Shown here: piece by piece, positions 1 to 11,315 of the stretch | Layout: each line of letters begins with the position of its first letter | Numbering within the stretch: position 1 is the stretch's first letter | From: Ophryocystis elektroscirrha | Taxonomy: Eukaryota > Apicomplexa > Conoidasida > Neogregarinorida > Ophryocystidae | Assembly: GCA_030141585.1 (NCBI GenBank) | Contig: JAQIFP010000001.1 | Location: forward strand, 328,793 to 373,471 | DNA length: 44,679 bases | Reading direction: 5' to 3' | Position numbers and translations under genes: made by a program | The notes under the pieces: generated by a model | The model's database searches: none | Told to the model about the DNA's origin: nothing | The model's input: only the letters and a program-made list of their open reading frames with translations

Positions 1-264
1 TATATATATATATTAGAGCATATTTGCTAATTGATTTTTTTTAGACCATCTTCGTATATTATTTAACTATATTTACTTTAAAATATGAATAATAGAGTTT
101 ACGTTTGTGATTTCTGTATTATATAAAATATGCATACTAATGAGTTTCATATATATTCAAAATGTTTATATATACAGTTTATACTGTATATATACATATA
201 TAATATTACGTAAGTAATTGTATAGTGCTGAGTATACAATTTTATGCTATAATATAATTTGCAG

Positions 265-2186
265 GCTTATAATGTTTGTTTGAAAAAAGAAATTGAAAAA
301 TTAATTAATTTAAACAAAGAAAATGTTCATCAGTATAAAGATACTGAGAAACGTTTGCAAACATTAGAGGATGATTAGTACGACTTTATTTTTTAATAAG
401 TTTATCAGCTCTAAAAAACATATTTCTTTGTCATCTGATTACAAGAAAAACTTAGAAACGATAAGAGCTCAATATGAACGTGACCTTCTAGACAAAGAAC
501 AAGTAGAAATAAATTGAATGATTTATATTAGACTTACACAAAAAAATTATCCACTGCTGAAGAAGCTTGGAAAAAAAAGGAAGACATACTGCTGTCTGAA
601 AAAGCAAACAACGAAGCCAAAATTTATGAATTGAATAAACATACGTAATTTAATTTTTATCAAAATAAACAATTTTTGATAGGAATGAAATGATATTTAA
701 ATTGGAAACTTTAACTTTAGAGCTCGAAGAGTCAAAAAAAAAACTAATATTTTTATCTAGTGTGTCTCAAGAGAAGGATTCATTAGTAAGAATGTCCTTA
801 TTTATAAATACAAATTATATTGATAATTAAATATATATATATATATATATATATTCGATTATGGCTAATTAAAGTAATTTATTTTATTTATATTAATATT
901 AATAGTATTAAGAATATTTTAATTAATATTATTTTAATTAATATTAATAATATTTTTATATATAAAATAGAGGGGTTTTCAATTATTTATATCTTCCAGG
1001 CTAAAAAATTTGAAGACATTAAAAATGAATTGGAAGAAAAAGAATTAAGTTTAAATAATCTAAATAAAAAAATGAATACAATGAGTTTAAAAATTTCTCA
1101 ATTGGAAGAAGAAAAAGAACTATTAGAACAATCTAAAACCCTCTATAAAACACGAGAAGTAGAACTACAAAATTCATTAAATCAAAGTGCTAATGAACTT
1201 ATCAAAGGAAATACTTTAATACAGAAACTACAAGAGGCTCTTAAGAAAGAGAAAAATAAGAGTAAACAAGCTATTGATGCAGCAACAGAAGTTTTGGAAG
1301 CTGTAATTGTTTCATATGTTTTATATGTCATAGAAAAGTCAAACGAGTTTAGAAGAACTTAAAAAGGAATACTCAGCACGTATAGAGGAATTAGAATCAA
1401 AAATCGAAGCACAAAATACTGTTATTCGAACTAAAGAAGAAAAAATTTCATTTTTAAGGCATCAAGCTGGACAGTCAGAACATACAATGGAGCTTCAACG
1501 CCAAAGTATGGCCACATTTATTATTTATGATTTTTGATAGCTATTGAACGTTTGAACAATCAATTAAATCAAAAAATTCTTGAATCTGTTATTGGAAATT
1601 CTACAAAGGTGTATCCCAGCTCTTTTTCCCACACATATAAATCTCCTTCTCAAACATCTCTTGCCAATAATGCAGGGTTAAAGACATCTTGTAAGCTTTC
1701 AAGTTCAAATTGTTAGTTAAAATATAATATAATAAATATATATAATATTTATTATAATATTATATATGTACTATGTATATTAATATATATAAATCTATTT
1801 ATATATATATATATATATTGAATAATCCAAAAAATTTATAGTATAATATTTAATTATAATATAGTATTATATGGTAATTTTAAAATTACATATATAACGT
1901 ATTTTTTGACTAAAGCAGATTCTGGATGTCTTTCTATGTTTAATCTACCATCAAACCACGCTGCATTGGCCGCGAATCCCCAAGAAGCACCTAAGCCTAC
2001 TCGTCTCACACAAGCATCAGCTCAAATGCTTTTAGATATTAAAACAAAAAAGCATTCTCCTATGCGAGTTGCACAAGACACAAATCCCAATTTTAACAAG
2101 TGTACTAATTTAGAAAAATAGAAAAGATAATTATTCAGCGTGTTTAATCAAAAAAACTAATAAATTAAGCACATATTACTTCAAAC

Positions 2187-2225
<39 letters not shown>

Positions 2226-2589
2226 CAAACAATATCAGACAGCGTTACTTTAATATATTTTATTAATTAAGCATAATTCTAATTATAGTAGTACTACACA
2301 GATTATAAAAAAAAAAAAACAATTTTAATACAGCAGTGCTATATATATATATCTCTTTTTTATAAATAAAATTGACTAAGTCGAATATATTTTGATAGCT
2401 ATATTATTATATTTACATTTTACAATAAAAAATGTATTTTAGCATATAAAGACACAGAAGACGTATCTGACTCGTCTTCTCTAGGATTGTCAACAACAAC
2501 AAATGATGTTGACTCTGGACCTCGATTTGGTAATTATTTATATTGAACAATAAATTACCTTAGGTCTAAAAAATCCATTTGAAACATAA
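265..2589 (+). CDS. SAS6-like: Coiled-coil protein resembling centriolar SAS-6, 3' part only
   Basis: The 3' part of a spliced gene; the 5' end lies left of the window. Phase-consistent exons read at 265-377, 409-502, 532-644, 683-785, 1000-1302, 1334-1505, 1541-1690, 1916-2101, 2443-2529 and 2564-2589 (stop TAA). The first seven give a continuous Glu/Lys/Leu-rich coiled coil, followed by a Ser/Pro/Thr-rich tail ending GLKNPFET. Segments such as SANELIKGNTLIQKLQEAL and TIERLNNQLNQK resemble the end of the SAS-6 rod (human TANEIIKKLQ and ITWLNKELNE), where the protein forms the cartwheel spokes of centrioles and basal bodies. The diagnostic N-terminal head domain is not in the window, so another coiled-coil protein cannot be excluded. 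The join across 2102-2442 is the weakest: it needs donor GTACTA, and without it the reading stops at 2121. Confidence 0.5.
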
Positions 2590-2699
2590 AGGTTTTTTTT
2601 TTTTCTATACTGAAACACTAGACTCGTTCCTACTTGAAAATAAAATAGTTGTCAACAATATTTTAGAATAAGAAATACGATAGAATAAATATGCTCTAA

Positions 2700-3526
2700 A
2701 TGTCGAATCATGCTGTAATAATCGAATATTTCTTTACATTAATTTTGTAGAGGCGGCGCATCATAAAAGATTTAGAAAAAATTGAAAAGGAAGCCCTTCC
2801 AGGAGTATTTGCATCTCCTATGCCTACTAATATAATGCATGTACACGCGATTATTCAAGGGTAAATTTGTACTAATAAGTCCATTGGCATATGTTAAGTC
2901 CAATAGACACTGATTGGGAAGCAGGTAAATCATATTTAAACGCATATTTTATTTTCATTTTAATGTAATAAGAATATATACGTACTAAATAAAGAATTAA
3001 ATTGTACTAAAGCTAGAGTTCCAACACATAGTTATAATATACATCTAATAATATTTAATTGGTTTAAATGGTATATATTAACTTAGGCATATTTAATTTA
3101 TCAATTACGTTCTCAACGGATTATCCTTTAAAGCCTCCTAAAGTTCGAGTTTTAACAGATGTATTTCATCCTAATGGTAATTATTCTTTAATAATTGATA
3201 CACCACATTATATAGTTTATCCGGATGGCAGACTATGTTTGGATATATTACAAAAACAATGGAGCACGGGTTATGATTTAGCTGCCATATTGACTTCTAT
3301 ACAAGTAAGAAAAAAAAACCTCAATAATTATTTTCAGTCTTTATTCTCAGATCCTAATGTTGAATCACCAGCACGAGCTGAAGCAGCACAGTTATTTCAG
3401 AATAATATGATAGAGTATAGAAAAAAAGTTTTAGTAAAAAAAGAAGAAAGACATAATTTTTTGTAGGACTGCGTTAGACGAAGTTGGACACCTCCAGCTA
3501 TAACACCAAATTGTTTTTTAGAGTGA
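2700..3526 (+). CDS. UBC2/RAD6: Ubiquitin-conjugating enzyme E2, Rad6/UBE2A type
   Basis: Exons 2700-2714, 2751-2860, 2899-2924, 3087-3176, 3216-3304, 3338-3427 and 3467-3526 splice in phase to about 159 residues, the normal size of a single-domain E2. The protein starts [20 protein letters not shown], close to the Rad6 start (TPARRRLMRDF). It then has the [12 protein letters not shown] loop, the YPLKPPKVR motif, [16 protein letters not shown] and [20 protein letters not shown] supplies the catalytic Asn, and the Cys of LCLDIL is the thioester site. The HPN-to-YPDG join crosses a 39-nt intron and restores the family motif exactly. Rad6 enzymes transfer ubiquitin with RING E3s to histone H2B and to PCNA. 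The last exon gives VRRSW then [12 protein letters not shown]; the Trp matches the end of Rad6 but the tail does not, so the final splice is less certain than the core. Confidence 0.9.
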
Positions 3527-3559
3527 TAATTTATCGGAAGAGTCTATTTTAGGCGTTGA

Positions 3560-4004
3560 ATGCGATACCCAGCAGCTGAAATGACTTTGCATGTATGTGT
3601 CTAATTTACCTGACTCCTACACTGCCTAATAACCCTAAAAGTTTTGCTGAAGGGGTTTTCAAAACTCGACGCAAATATAATTCTCTGTTAATTTTTTATA
3701 ATGCAAAATAGCTTTGATGTTTTATTTTCTAATTTATTATAATAAATAAAATGAAAACAGGTTTTTTTGTATTAAAGCGAAAAAGTCGAGCTTACAAGAA
3801 TACTCCACTTGTTAAACCTCCAATAAGTGAATCATATGGGTATTTTAAATTGTATTTATTTGAAGAAACGCAAGTTGTTGCAATTGTCAAATCTAACGAA
3901 TATATATGTCATTTAAACTCTATTAGTTACAATTCCAAGTCCCCAAACCAAAAGCGGTTTTACATATAGAATTCACTCTACGTACATTTGCGTTACAAAA
4001 GTAA
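3560..4004 (+). CDS. Small spliced gene of unknown function (tentative model)
   Basis: A protein-like stretch of about 90 residues starts 33 bp after the E2 stop. A phase-consistent model runs from ATG 3560 (MRYPAAEMTLH), through a short exon ending near 3687, then from about 3761 (FFVLKRKSRAYKNTPLVKPP), then after an intron with donor GTCAAA and acceptor ending ATTAG into LQFQVPKPKAVLHIEFTL and RTFALQK, with TAA at 4002-4004. The last two exons are the most convincing: local GC is higher than the surroundings and the joined reading (FEETQVVAI to LQFQVPKP) is clean. No domain, signal peptide or membrane segment is evident and I do not recognise the protein. The C-terminus is ambiguous, because a GTAAGC donor at the stop could instead splice to CAG at about 4050. 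The first exons are the least secure. Confidence 0.4.
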
Positions 4005-4300
4005 GCGCCAAAAACGGCACCGGTTAAAGCTCCGCGTAAAAACGCGTCAGCTCCAAAAGTACTACACGATGGTTTCTCTGAGTGATTATGATTTCCTGTC
4101 ATAATAGGACAATAATTATATTTGATAATTATTGTGTCAAAGACTGAATATCAAGAGATACCTTTGAAAAAACAACAAATTACAATAATATAATTAATTA
4201 TATAATATTTAGTATTTAATTATTAATAATATAATTTTTTACATATAAACTTATGTATATATTATTTTCACAAGTAAATTTAATTTCTAAAATTATCTAA
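4005..4300. other. Intergenic region with a short GC-richer stretch
   Basis: About 300 bp between the tail of the small + gene and the tail of Bdp1. The first 90 bases are unusually GC-rich for this window and continue in frame after the TAA of the upstream gene (see findings). From about 4180 it is plain AT-rich sequence with no recognisable gene. Confidence 0.5.
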
Positions 4301-4787
4301 TTAATATAATTTAACAAGGAGTGTCACAAACTTTGCTAAAATATTTACTAACTCTAAAAAAAAAAAGTACCTGAGAATATATCGTCTTCTGTTGGAGCAC
4401 GCAACTCATTGTCAAAAACTTGAATAGATTGATTGTCGCTTTCAAGACAAAGTAATTTATCTTCGATGCTATCTTGTATTTGATAGTGTGTAGTGACATC
4501 TATTGGACCATGAAGTTTTTCAAACTGCTTAACATCCAAGGTTCTTTTGGAGTATATAGCCGCCTCTACCTAAATATAATTTAACTTGTTATCAATATTC
4601 CACTAAACGCAAACTAACTATATATCTATATCAAATATACTTAAATGAGCTATATATTAATTTACATATATATATATATATATATATATATGTATTAATT
4701 ATTAATTAAATATATATTATGTAAAATTTATATACATATATTTATATATGTTTATATATTTCAAATATACTTAAATGAATTAAATAC

Positions 4788-4836
<49 letters not shown>

Positions 4837-6361
4837 CAAATTTATAGTAAATAAATTTTATATACATATATATGATAATTTGATTAATAAGTTAGAGCTG
4901 AAGAATACAAGTCACGTTATTTAGATTATATTTTTTCGCTGTGTCTCAAATATACCTTTTCGTTATATTTTTTTTCTTGTGCCTTATACTTACTTCGTAG
5001 CTGTTTAATTGTGAACTGTGGTAGTAATGTTTGTATCATTAAAAAATCCAAGCCAAATGTTTCAATTGCTTTGAAGAATCTAATGGACAGAAGATGAATA
5101 AGTAAAAAGAATACTCTACTAAGTCTTTTTCCGTCCATTGGGCAGCTTTAGTATGTTTATACGCCTTGTCATATTGCTGAATCTAAAAAAATTATGTTTG
5201 GTGCGTTAATTATAATTTTCTAAGAGAAATAATATACACATAAACTTTCTTTAAAATATATAACTCGGATGACATCATCAACTTTACTTACTGGCTTGGA
5301 CTTGGAGTAATCTTCATTTATTATGCTTTTCCCTTCCAATAAAAAATCACAATTATCTAATGTTTGCTGCATAGACTTTTCAATTATGAAGCTGCCATCT
5401 TCAGAAAGCTTTAAAGTCTCTAAATATTGAAATTATTGCTTCATTTAACTAACCTGAATTCCTAGAGGAATTTGTTGTGCAGATATCAAATAAATCTACT
5501 TTTTCTTTCAGTTGCTCAGTCGGTTTGGATATGTCCAATAATGACTCAAGAGCGTCAACAGGTTCAACTGGTTGTTCTTGGCTTAGTTTCGCTGTTTTCC
5601 GAGCAGCGATTTCTTCAGTCGTTGCAACACGTTTGTTTTTCACAACAACATCCCATAAAGTTTCTTCTAAAGCTAGAAAAAATAAATGTATCATTAGTTA
5701 GTAGACACATAATTAAAAACCATTATAATTTTTGGAATCTATATATTTTTTTTTTTATTGTTTGCATATAAAAATGTATTATTATTTTAGATTAATTTCG
5801 AATATTAAAAAAAATAATTATATCTTATATACTCAATAAATCTCAAAATTAAAATTTGATTCGCTATATAACGTGAAAGTCACTGTGATATAATATATAC
5901 TATATAATAATACTATATGAATTAATAACAATTTTTTTTTTTGAATTTTCTTTTATTTGTATACAAAATATACATTTCTGAAATTTATTTATCAAAACAA
6001 ATACGAATATATTTATTTGTATATTCAATTATAATAATAAGCATTTGTAAATTAAGTTTTATTTTTTTCCTCACATATACTGAATTTTAAACATAAAATT
6101 AGCAATGTATATGTAGCAGTGTTATATATACTTACGGTCAATATTTTGTTCAACGTTTTTACGAGGTTTTTTAGTTGAAGCTGATTTCTTTACTTTGCTT
6201 TTTGTGTTTGATTTTGGATTAGATTCTGGAAACACAATTGGGTTATATGGTGCATAAGGAACCAATGACGGTATATATTCAAGTTGTTGAACGTCTTTAT
6301 AATAATTTAGCGTGTTTTGCTGATTTATTTCTGAAGAATACCAAACATGTTGATCTTCCAT
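4301..6361 (-). CDS. BDP1: TFIIIB subunit Bdp1 (B''), SANT domain protein
   Basis: Spliced gene read right to left. It starts MEDQHVWYSS at 6361. Exon 1 (6361-6136) ends in phase 1 and joins LEETLWDVVVKNKRV near 5680. Then come SETLKLSEDGSFIIEKS, IQQYDKAYKHTKAAQWTEKD, and across a short intron FFKAIETFGLDFLMIQ followed by PQFTIKQLRSKYKAQEKKY. This W-x-x-x-(D/E)...FGxDF.MI...(F/L)P.xT.KQ(I/L)..K(F/Y)K.(E/Q)EKK pattern is the extended SANT domain of Bdp1, which with TBP and Brf1 forms TFIIIB and recruits RNA polymerase III to tRNA and 5S genes. A following exon (about 4380-4567) gives VEAAIYSKRTLDVKQFEKLH. The last exon is short and its stop is at 4301 or 4311 depending on splice phase; phase 1 favours 4301. 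Introns at 5700-6135 and 4570-4920 are long and (TA)n-rich. The protein is shorter than yeast or animal Bdp1. Confidence 0.8.
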
Positions 6362-6576
6362 TCGACATAAACATAAAAATAAAAATTGAACCTTGCCTTT
6401 TAAATTTATAGTTTTCTTAACAATTTAATAAAATATATTTAATAAAAAAAAAAATACTAATTAAATAACATTACTAATCAAATTCTAGTAAAAGTTGATT
6501 TATTCAATTTAAAGAAATACGACAAAGTATAATTATTTAAGTAAACTTTGAACTCGCGAGATGCAAACAAAATTTT

Positions 6577-6843
6577 ATGGGTTGCACTGCGTCTAAAAAG
6601 AATAAATATCTTGAAAAAGATTTAACAAACATATCAATTGATGATAGAGCGACAGAATGTTACTCCACTGCAAGCGCAGATAATTCAAAAATGGATTTAA
6701 AATTTTTAAACACTAAATATTCAAGTTGGATGCAAACGCCTTTAATTCAGTTAATTACATATACGCCGTGTAATCTTCCAGTCGAACGTAATTATTCAGT
6801 TGATCCGGAGTTTTTTAGTCTCGCAGAGTTTAAAGTTTACTAG
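6577..6843 (+). CDS. Small MGC-start, predicted dually acylated protein
   Basis: Uninterrupted 88-codon ORF starting MGCTASKKNK. Gly2 followed by Cys3 and a Ser/Lys-rich stretch is the classic signal for N-myristoylation plus palmitoylation, which would anchor the protein to the cytosolic face of a membrane; in apicomplexans such small proteins often sit at the inner membrane complex or plasma membrane. The rest is acidic to neutral, with a middle TKYSSWMQTPL segment and a C-terminal EFFSLAEFKVY, and shows no domain I recognise. It is transcribed divergently from Bdp1 across only 215 bp and lacks visible introns. Acylation is inferred from the N-terminus; the function is unknown. Confidence 0.7.
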   Translation: MGCTASKKNKYLEKDLTNISIDDRATECYSTASADNSKMDLKFLNTKYSSWMQTPLIQLITYTPCNLPVERNYSVDPEFFSLAEFKVY

Positions 6844-6961
6844 TTTTTTTTTTTTTTCGTTTTTTAGTCATAATTTACTATTAATACATTATTATTATAA
6901 ATATAAACATTTTACCAATATCCTGAAATTACACAGGTTTATTTTTAAAATTTCTTAAAAT

Positions 6962-7672
6962 ATGGCTAAACATCGTAATTCTTGTCGTTTAATAGTTTTA
7001 TTATTTAGATCCCGATCTTATCATGTGTAGGAAGCAAACAGGAACTGGTATTAATTTTTTTGATCAATATTTTTCCAGCTATTGGGCGTTTGTGTGAGAA
7101 GTGTGAAGGAAAATGTCCCATCTGCGATTCCTACGTAAGACCGCATACTCTAGTTCGTACGTGTGATGAATGCAATTATGGAAGCTATTTAGTAAAAGGT
7201 TTTTTGAAATGTAATGTGTAAAATTAGGGACGCTGTGTCATATGTGGTGGTCAAGGGATATCCGACGCTTATTACTGTAAAGAATGTGTTCAGTGTGAAA
7301 AAGATGTAAGTCTGTTATAATTAATATATTTGTATGCCTAAATAATACAAGAATACAAATATAATACAATATATAGTATGTGTATAAATTTTCGGAAACA
7401 TTGTTAAATTTATAATTTCATGTTTTACATAAATAATTACACTTACACAGAAAATATTTATATAATTTTATAAATAAAAATGAGTAAATTGTACAAAAAA
7501 TAATATATACAAAAAAATTATGATTAATATCAAAATGGTGGATATATGACTTATCTATAATGCTAATAATTTGTATTTTCAGAGAGATGGATGTCCTAAA
7601 ATTGTAAACCTTGGGAGTGCAAAAACAGACTTATTTTATGAGAGAAAAAAATATGGTTTTAAAAAACGATAA
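6962..7672 (+). CDS. PHF5A: Splicing factor PHF5A / Rds3 (SF3b subunit)
   Basis: Exons 6962-6974, 7009-7047, 7079-7191, 7229-7305 and 7583-7672 splice in phase to about 110 residues, the size of PHF5A. The start [16 protein letters not shown] is nearly the family consensus. It is followed by [50 protein letters not shown] and the invariant end [20 protein letters not shown]. The many CxxC pairs form the three zinc sites of the knotted fold. PHF5A bridges SF3B1 and the pre-mRNA branch-site helix in the U2 snRNP, so it acts directly on the short introns seen throughout this window. One junction differs from the human order: SYL-GRC instead of SYQ-GRC. Confidence 0.97.
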
Positions 7673-8055
7673 AATGTGCTATGTAATTGGTGTTACTATT
7701 TTACACGTATACATCATTTCCATAGCACATTAATAATTGTACTTTTTGTATTCTTTATTATAACAATCTTTTAAATTGCTATAATATTATTAGTTTTATA
7801 ATAAATTTTGCAATATAATGTACATGATATATTGAAAGTAAGCAAACGTATATAAATATACCTACTTCTACAATAGTTTTTATATTGTACAAGTTTTTTT
7901 TATGAGAAGAATTTTAAGATATGTATGAAGCTATATATTAAAAAAAACATTTTAGCTCCCGGTTACTATAATAAAAAATGAATAATACATCAAAATAGAC
8001 TATGATAAATAATTGGAATAAAATAAGTTATACGAATTCTGTTTAGCCAGGACAA
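7673..8055. other. Intergenic region, no feature seen
   Basis: About 380 bp between PHF5A and the Asterix gene, both on the + strand. It is AT-rich with no extended reading frame or RNA gene that I can recognise. It must hold the PHF5A 3' end and the Asterix promoter. Confidence 0.6.
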
Positions 8056-8436
8056 ATGAGTGACATAATAAGTAATTCTATAATAATAAATTTTATATTA
8101 TATTAGATTACGAACATGCAAAAACAGAAGAACTTGTAGATGATGCGAAAGACGAGCTTATTATGTTGGCAATTATGTTTTTATCGTTTTTTTCAATTAT
8201 GATGAGGGTAATATAATGATTATTATACATAGATGGCTTAGATTAAATTTGGACTATGGCTTGTTCTATTTGGTGGCACATCTTATTTTGTATGCGCTAC
8301 CTCTCCTCAGATGAGAGATTCTAAATCAATGATTTCTCTAGCAATATTTGTTTTCATGGGATTTCTATCATTGTATATTCTACCACACTTCACAAAAGTT
8401 ACTAAACTTTCCACAGCTTTAAATAATAAAGTGTAG
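8056..8436 (+). CDS. ER membrane protein Asterix (WDR83OS/UPF0139 family)
   Basis: Three exons (8056-8071, 8107-8207, 8242-8436) give a protein of about 103 residues, typical for the family. After an acidic N-terminus (NYEHAKTEELVDDAKDEL) come three hydrophobic spans: IMLAIMFLSFFSIMM, KFGLWLVLFGGTSYFVCA and ISLAIFVFMGFLSLYIL. Arrangement and local matches fit Asterix (family pattern: short hydrophobic span, then K-x-K/F-x-x-W, then a short loop with S-x-x-(D/M)xx..MS). In animals Asterix pairs with CCDC47 as the PAT complex, an intramembrane chaperone for multipass proteins during insertion at Sec61. It lies tail to tail with Pelota, 400 bp apart. The family call is by pattern; the start is chosen as the only ATG that joins in phase. 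Confidence 0.75.
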
Positions 8437-8835
8437 TGTAAAACTTAGTCTCAAACTTTCTTTTATACTACGGAATAATTTTGTCTACTTAGCTAAATAG
8501 ATAATAAAATTATAATTCCTATGAAATTAAAACCCTAAAGATAAATCATAAACGTCTGTATATACCCCGAACGCATTTCTGAGTCTAATTATACGTACTT
8601 GATAAATTATTTATACAAAAGTAAAATAATTTAGATGCTAATATTTACGTGTTTCTTGAAAATTCTTGATACAAGATACAGAGTGCGTTGTAATTAGTTA
8701 TATATGTAAAATGTATCTAACTAAAGACAGCTTATTTAAACTAAAATACATATTAGTAAAATAAAATATTATTATGAAATATATATATATATATATATAC
8801 ATGTATATAAACATGTATACATATATTGCTATAAT
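8437..8835. other. Convergent intergenic region
   Basis: About 400 bp between the stops of Asterix (+) and Pelota (-). It contains a short (TA)n run near 8778-8798 and otherwise unstructured AT-rich DNA. No gene seen. Confidence 0.6.
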
Positions 8836-10592
8836 CTAATTTTCTTCATAATATACTGGGAATTTGAGTATACATGCAATGCCGCCAAACTTTTCAAGAC
8901 CTATAAATAATAAAAAAGCTACATAAGTTTACATTTGCCTGTGACACTAATTACAGACATGATATGAATTTTATCTGAATTTCGGCCCAAAGAATCTAAG
9001 AGCATTTGATATTTAGCTCTAGTTTCAGGATTATTAGAGCTAAAGTACAAATTATCAATAAAAGACCATACTACACATAAGAATCCAAAACTAATAACTT
9101 AGAAATTGCATGTTGCGATGCAGCGTTGAAAACATACTTTTCAGAATAACAAATTAATCTACTGTTTGTCGCGTGTAGTTTATTAAATTCGTTTAATATA
9201 GATGCCTGATAAAAAAAAAAGCATTTATACTTATATTTATTTTTATATAATTTCATTTATATATATATATATATATATACACACATTTATATATTGTATA
9301 TTTTTTATACAGATATACATTTATATATAAATAATGTAGTATAATGTACATGACATATATTTGAATATGTGTAATGTATATATAAATCATTTACCGTCAT
9401 AAATTCTTTATAGTTACTTATTATAGGTAAGATATTGATAAAGGTTTCTTGTAAATCGGTACTATAAATATAAATTAAGAAAAAGCAGCATACAAATTTG
9501 CTTTAAACGGAAATACTTTGGTTTTAGATAGTATTAAATTTTTAGCTGGAGTGTTGCTCCTTACATAAATTTAATTTATAAATAGTTAATTTACGATTTG
9601 TCAGATTCCTTTTTATAAAACTCTTGAAATTGTCTCTAGAAGAAATGAAGCAATAAAGGGGTTTGAATTGATATTCTTACATGAATTTCTTTATCTACGA
9701 AGAAAAAAATATGCTGCGTTAATTCTGGAGAAATTTTGATCATTAAATTGCGGAAAACTTTATCAAAATATTTTTCTAAGTTAGCAGACTCAGAAACAAA
9801 TTTAGACGGTTTGGGAGCGTCTTGCTAAATAACAGGTACAAAATAGAGCCTCTACTTTATAAATTTCATTGTAAACTATGTCATTTAATAAAAATCCCTT
9901 TGTAAGCCGTTTTCCAATAAACTGTCACCGTAAAAAAAGACAGTTAGTTAATGGAATTAAAACTTACTATAACATAGCATTCTGCCAATTTTTTATACTT
10001 TAGAATCAGCTCTTTGACGTAAAAATCGCATTCTGCCTGGGACTATGTTATTTATAAAAACTAATACTTTTTGAATAGTAATGTTTTGATTCAGACTAAG
10101 AGTTGCTGTGTGATGGACAAATACCTATTATTCAATAAAATATCTTAAATAATTATCTACAGAAATATCTTTATCACTGGCACTTTGAATAACTCCAGAT
10201 ATACGTAATTCTGGAACGCATAAGTCAACTTCCGTTTTCTAGTATATATGGTCTACATGATTATTTAAACATACAGAAACTTCAATCTGAATATTTGCAT
10301 GAACAACTTTCGCTGAACTGTTTTCTTTAAGAACTTTCCTATTAAGTTTCATGTGTTAAGTAATAACACCACTAAATCATTTTTATATAGCCATAATGTC
10401 AGTTCCCTTAAATTTACGTTAGATTTTTTTTTAAAACTTCAAAGGTTCTTATAACAAAATGTAAACCCTTCAATATTTAAATCGTTTGTTATAAAAAAAT
10501 TAATTATTTCTATTATTTATTTTTATAGTACTTATATTTATAAGAATAATAATAAATAATATATATAATATTATATTATACAATAAAAATAT

Positions 10593-10642
<50 letters not shown>

Positions 10643-10947
10643 ATATAAAAATATATAATATATTTATATATAATATATTATTATTTATTATAAAGGAAAA
10701 TAGCAGCTATATGTTTAATCTAATATATTTAATTATAGCTTACATATTATAAAATATATTATAAAAAAGTAAATTATATATTATCACAATAGTTATAGTG
10801 CAATTTGTTATACCTTTGAGACCGTAAAGTAATTAAATCGTTCTCTTGAATTATACGGTAAAGAATCCACAAGTCTTCAGCCACTTCGGGATAAGCTTCA
10901 AAACCAATTAGTTTTTCACGATCGAATTTTTTCTTTGAAAATTTCAT
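8836..10947 (-). CDS. PELO/DOM34: Pelota / Dom34 ribosome-rescue factor
   Basis: Multi-exon gene on the - strand. It starts MKFSKKKFDREKL at 10947, followed by the Pelota N-domain signature in which 'PEVAEDLWILYRIIQENDLI' matches PEEPEDMWHTYNLVQVGD of the human protein. Later exons give KTEVDLCVPELRISGVIQS and HTATLSLNQNITIQK (Lsm-like N domain), then IKISPELTQHIFF and RQFQEFYKKESDK (central domain). The C domain follows as ILNEFNKLHATNSRLICYS, ASQHAISKLLVLDSY, SVISVTG and LEKFGGIACILKFPVYYEEN before TAG. The C domain is eRF1-like. Pelota with Hbs1 enters the empty A site of stalled ribosomes and, with ABCE1, splits them (no-go and non-stop decay). One intron (about 10340-10810) carries a long (TA)n tract. 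The 5' end faces the CRMP-like gene across 368 bp. Confidence 0.9.
10597..10636. repeat. (TA)n microsatellite in a Pelota intron
   Basis: Pure TA dinucleotide run of about 40 bp. Similar tracts lie at about 2190-2220, 4665-4690, 4790-4824, 12393-12428, 14464-14485, 18116-18155, 19638-19665, 27973-27999, 28055-28089, 31930-31967 and 32640-32677, nearly all in introns or intergenic DNA. Confidence 0.9.
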
Positions 10948-11315
10948 AGGTACAGTTATTATGTCTGATCCTCTACTTGATTAGTAAAATCTTTTGAATG
11001 GGCAAACATTACTGTATTATTTATTTACTTAAGTGATTAATTATATTTGCATTATTGAGATAAGTGAACTGCAACTGATGTATATAACACTAAAATAACT
11101 GTGCAATAATAACGAACAGATGCAAAAATTAGCTATAAGTAATATTTTATCACGAAGAATAAAATATTTTAGACAGCAACTAATGAGCTTAGACTATTAT
11201 AATTATATAGAATATTACGATACATATTAAAGCATACGTTAATAAAATTGCGACATTTTTGATCAAACGGGAATGTGCAGTGTGACTAGATGTATTACCG
11301 GAATTCAATGTAATT
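10948..11315. promoter_or_regulatory. Divergent intergenic region between Pelota and the CRMP-like gene
   Basis: This 368-bp gap must contain the promoters of both genes because they are transcribed away from each other. No specific transcription-factor motif can be assigned by eye. Confidence 0.5.

Noticed and set aside
4926..5138. Separate 70-residue ORF on the - strand
   Set aside because: Its start is intron sequence; only its C-terminal half is real and belongs to the Bdp1 SANT domain.
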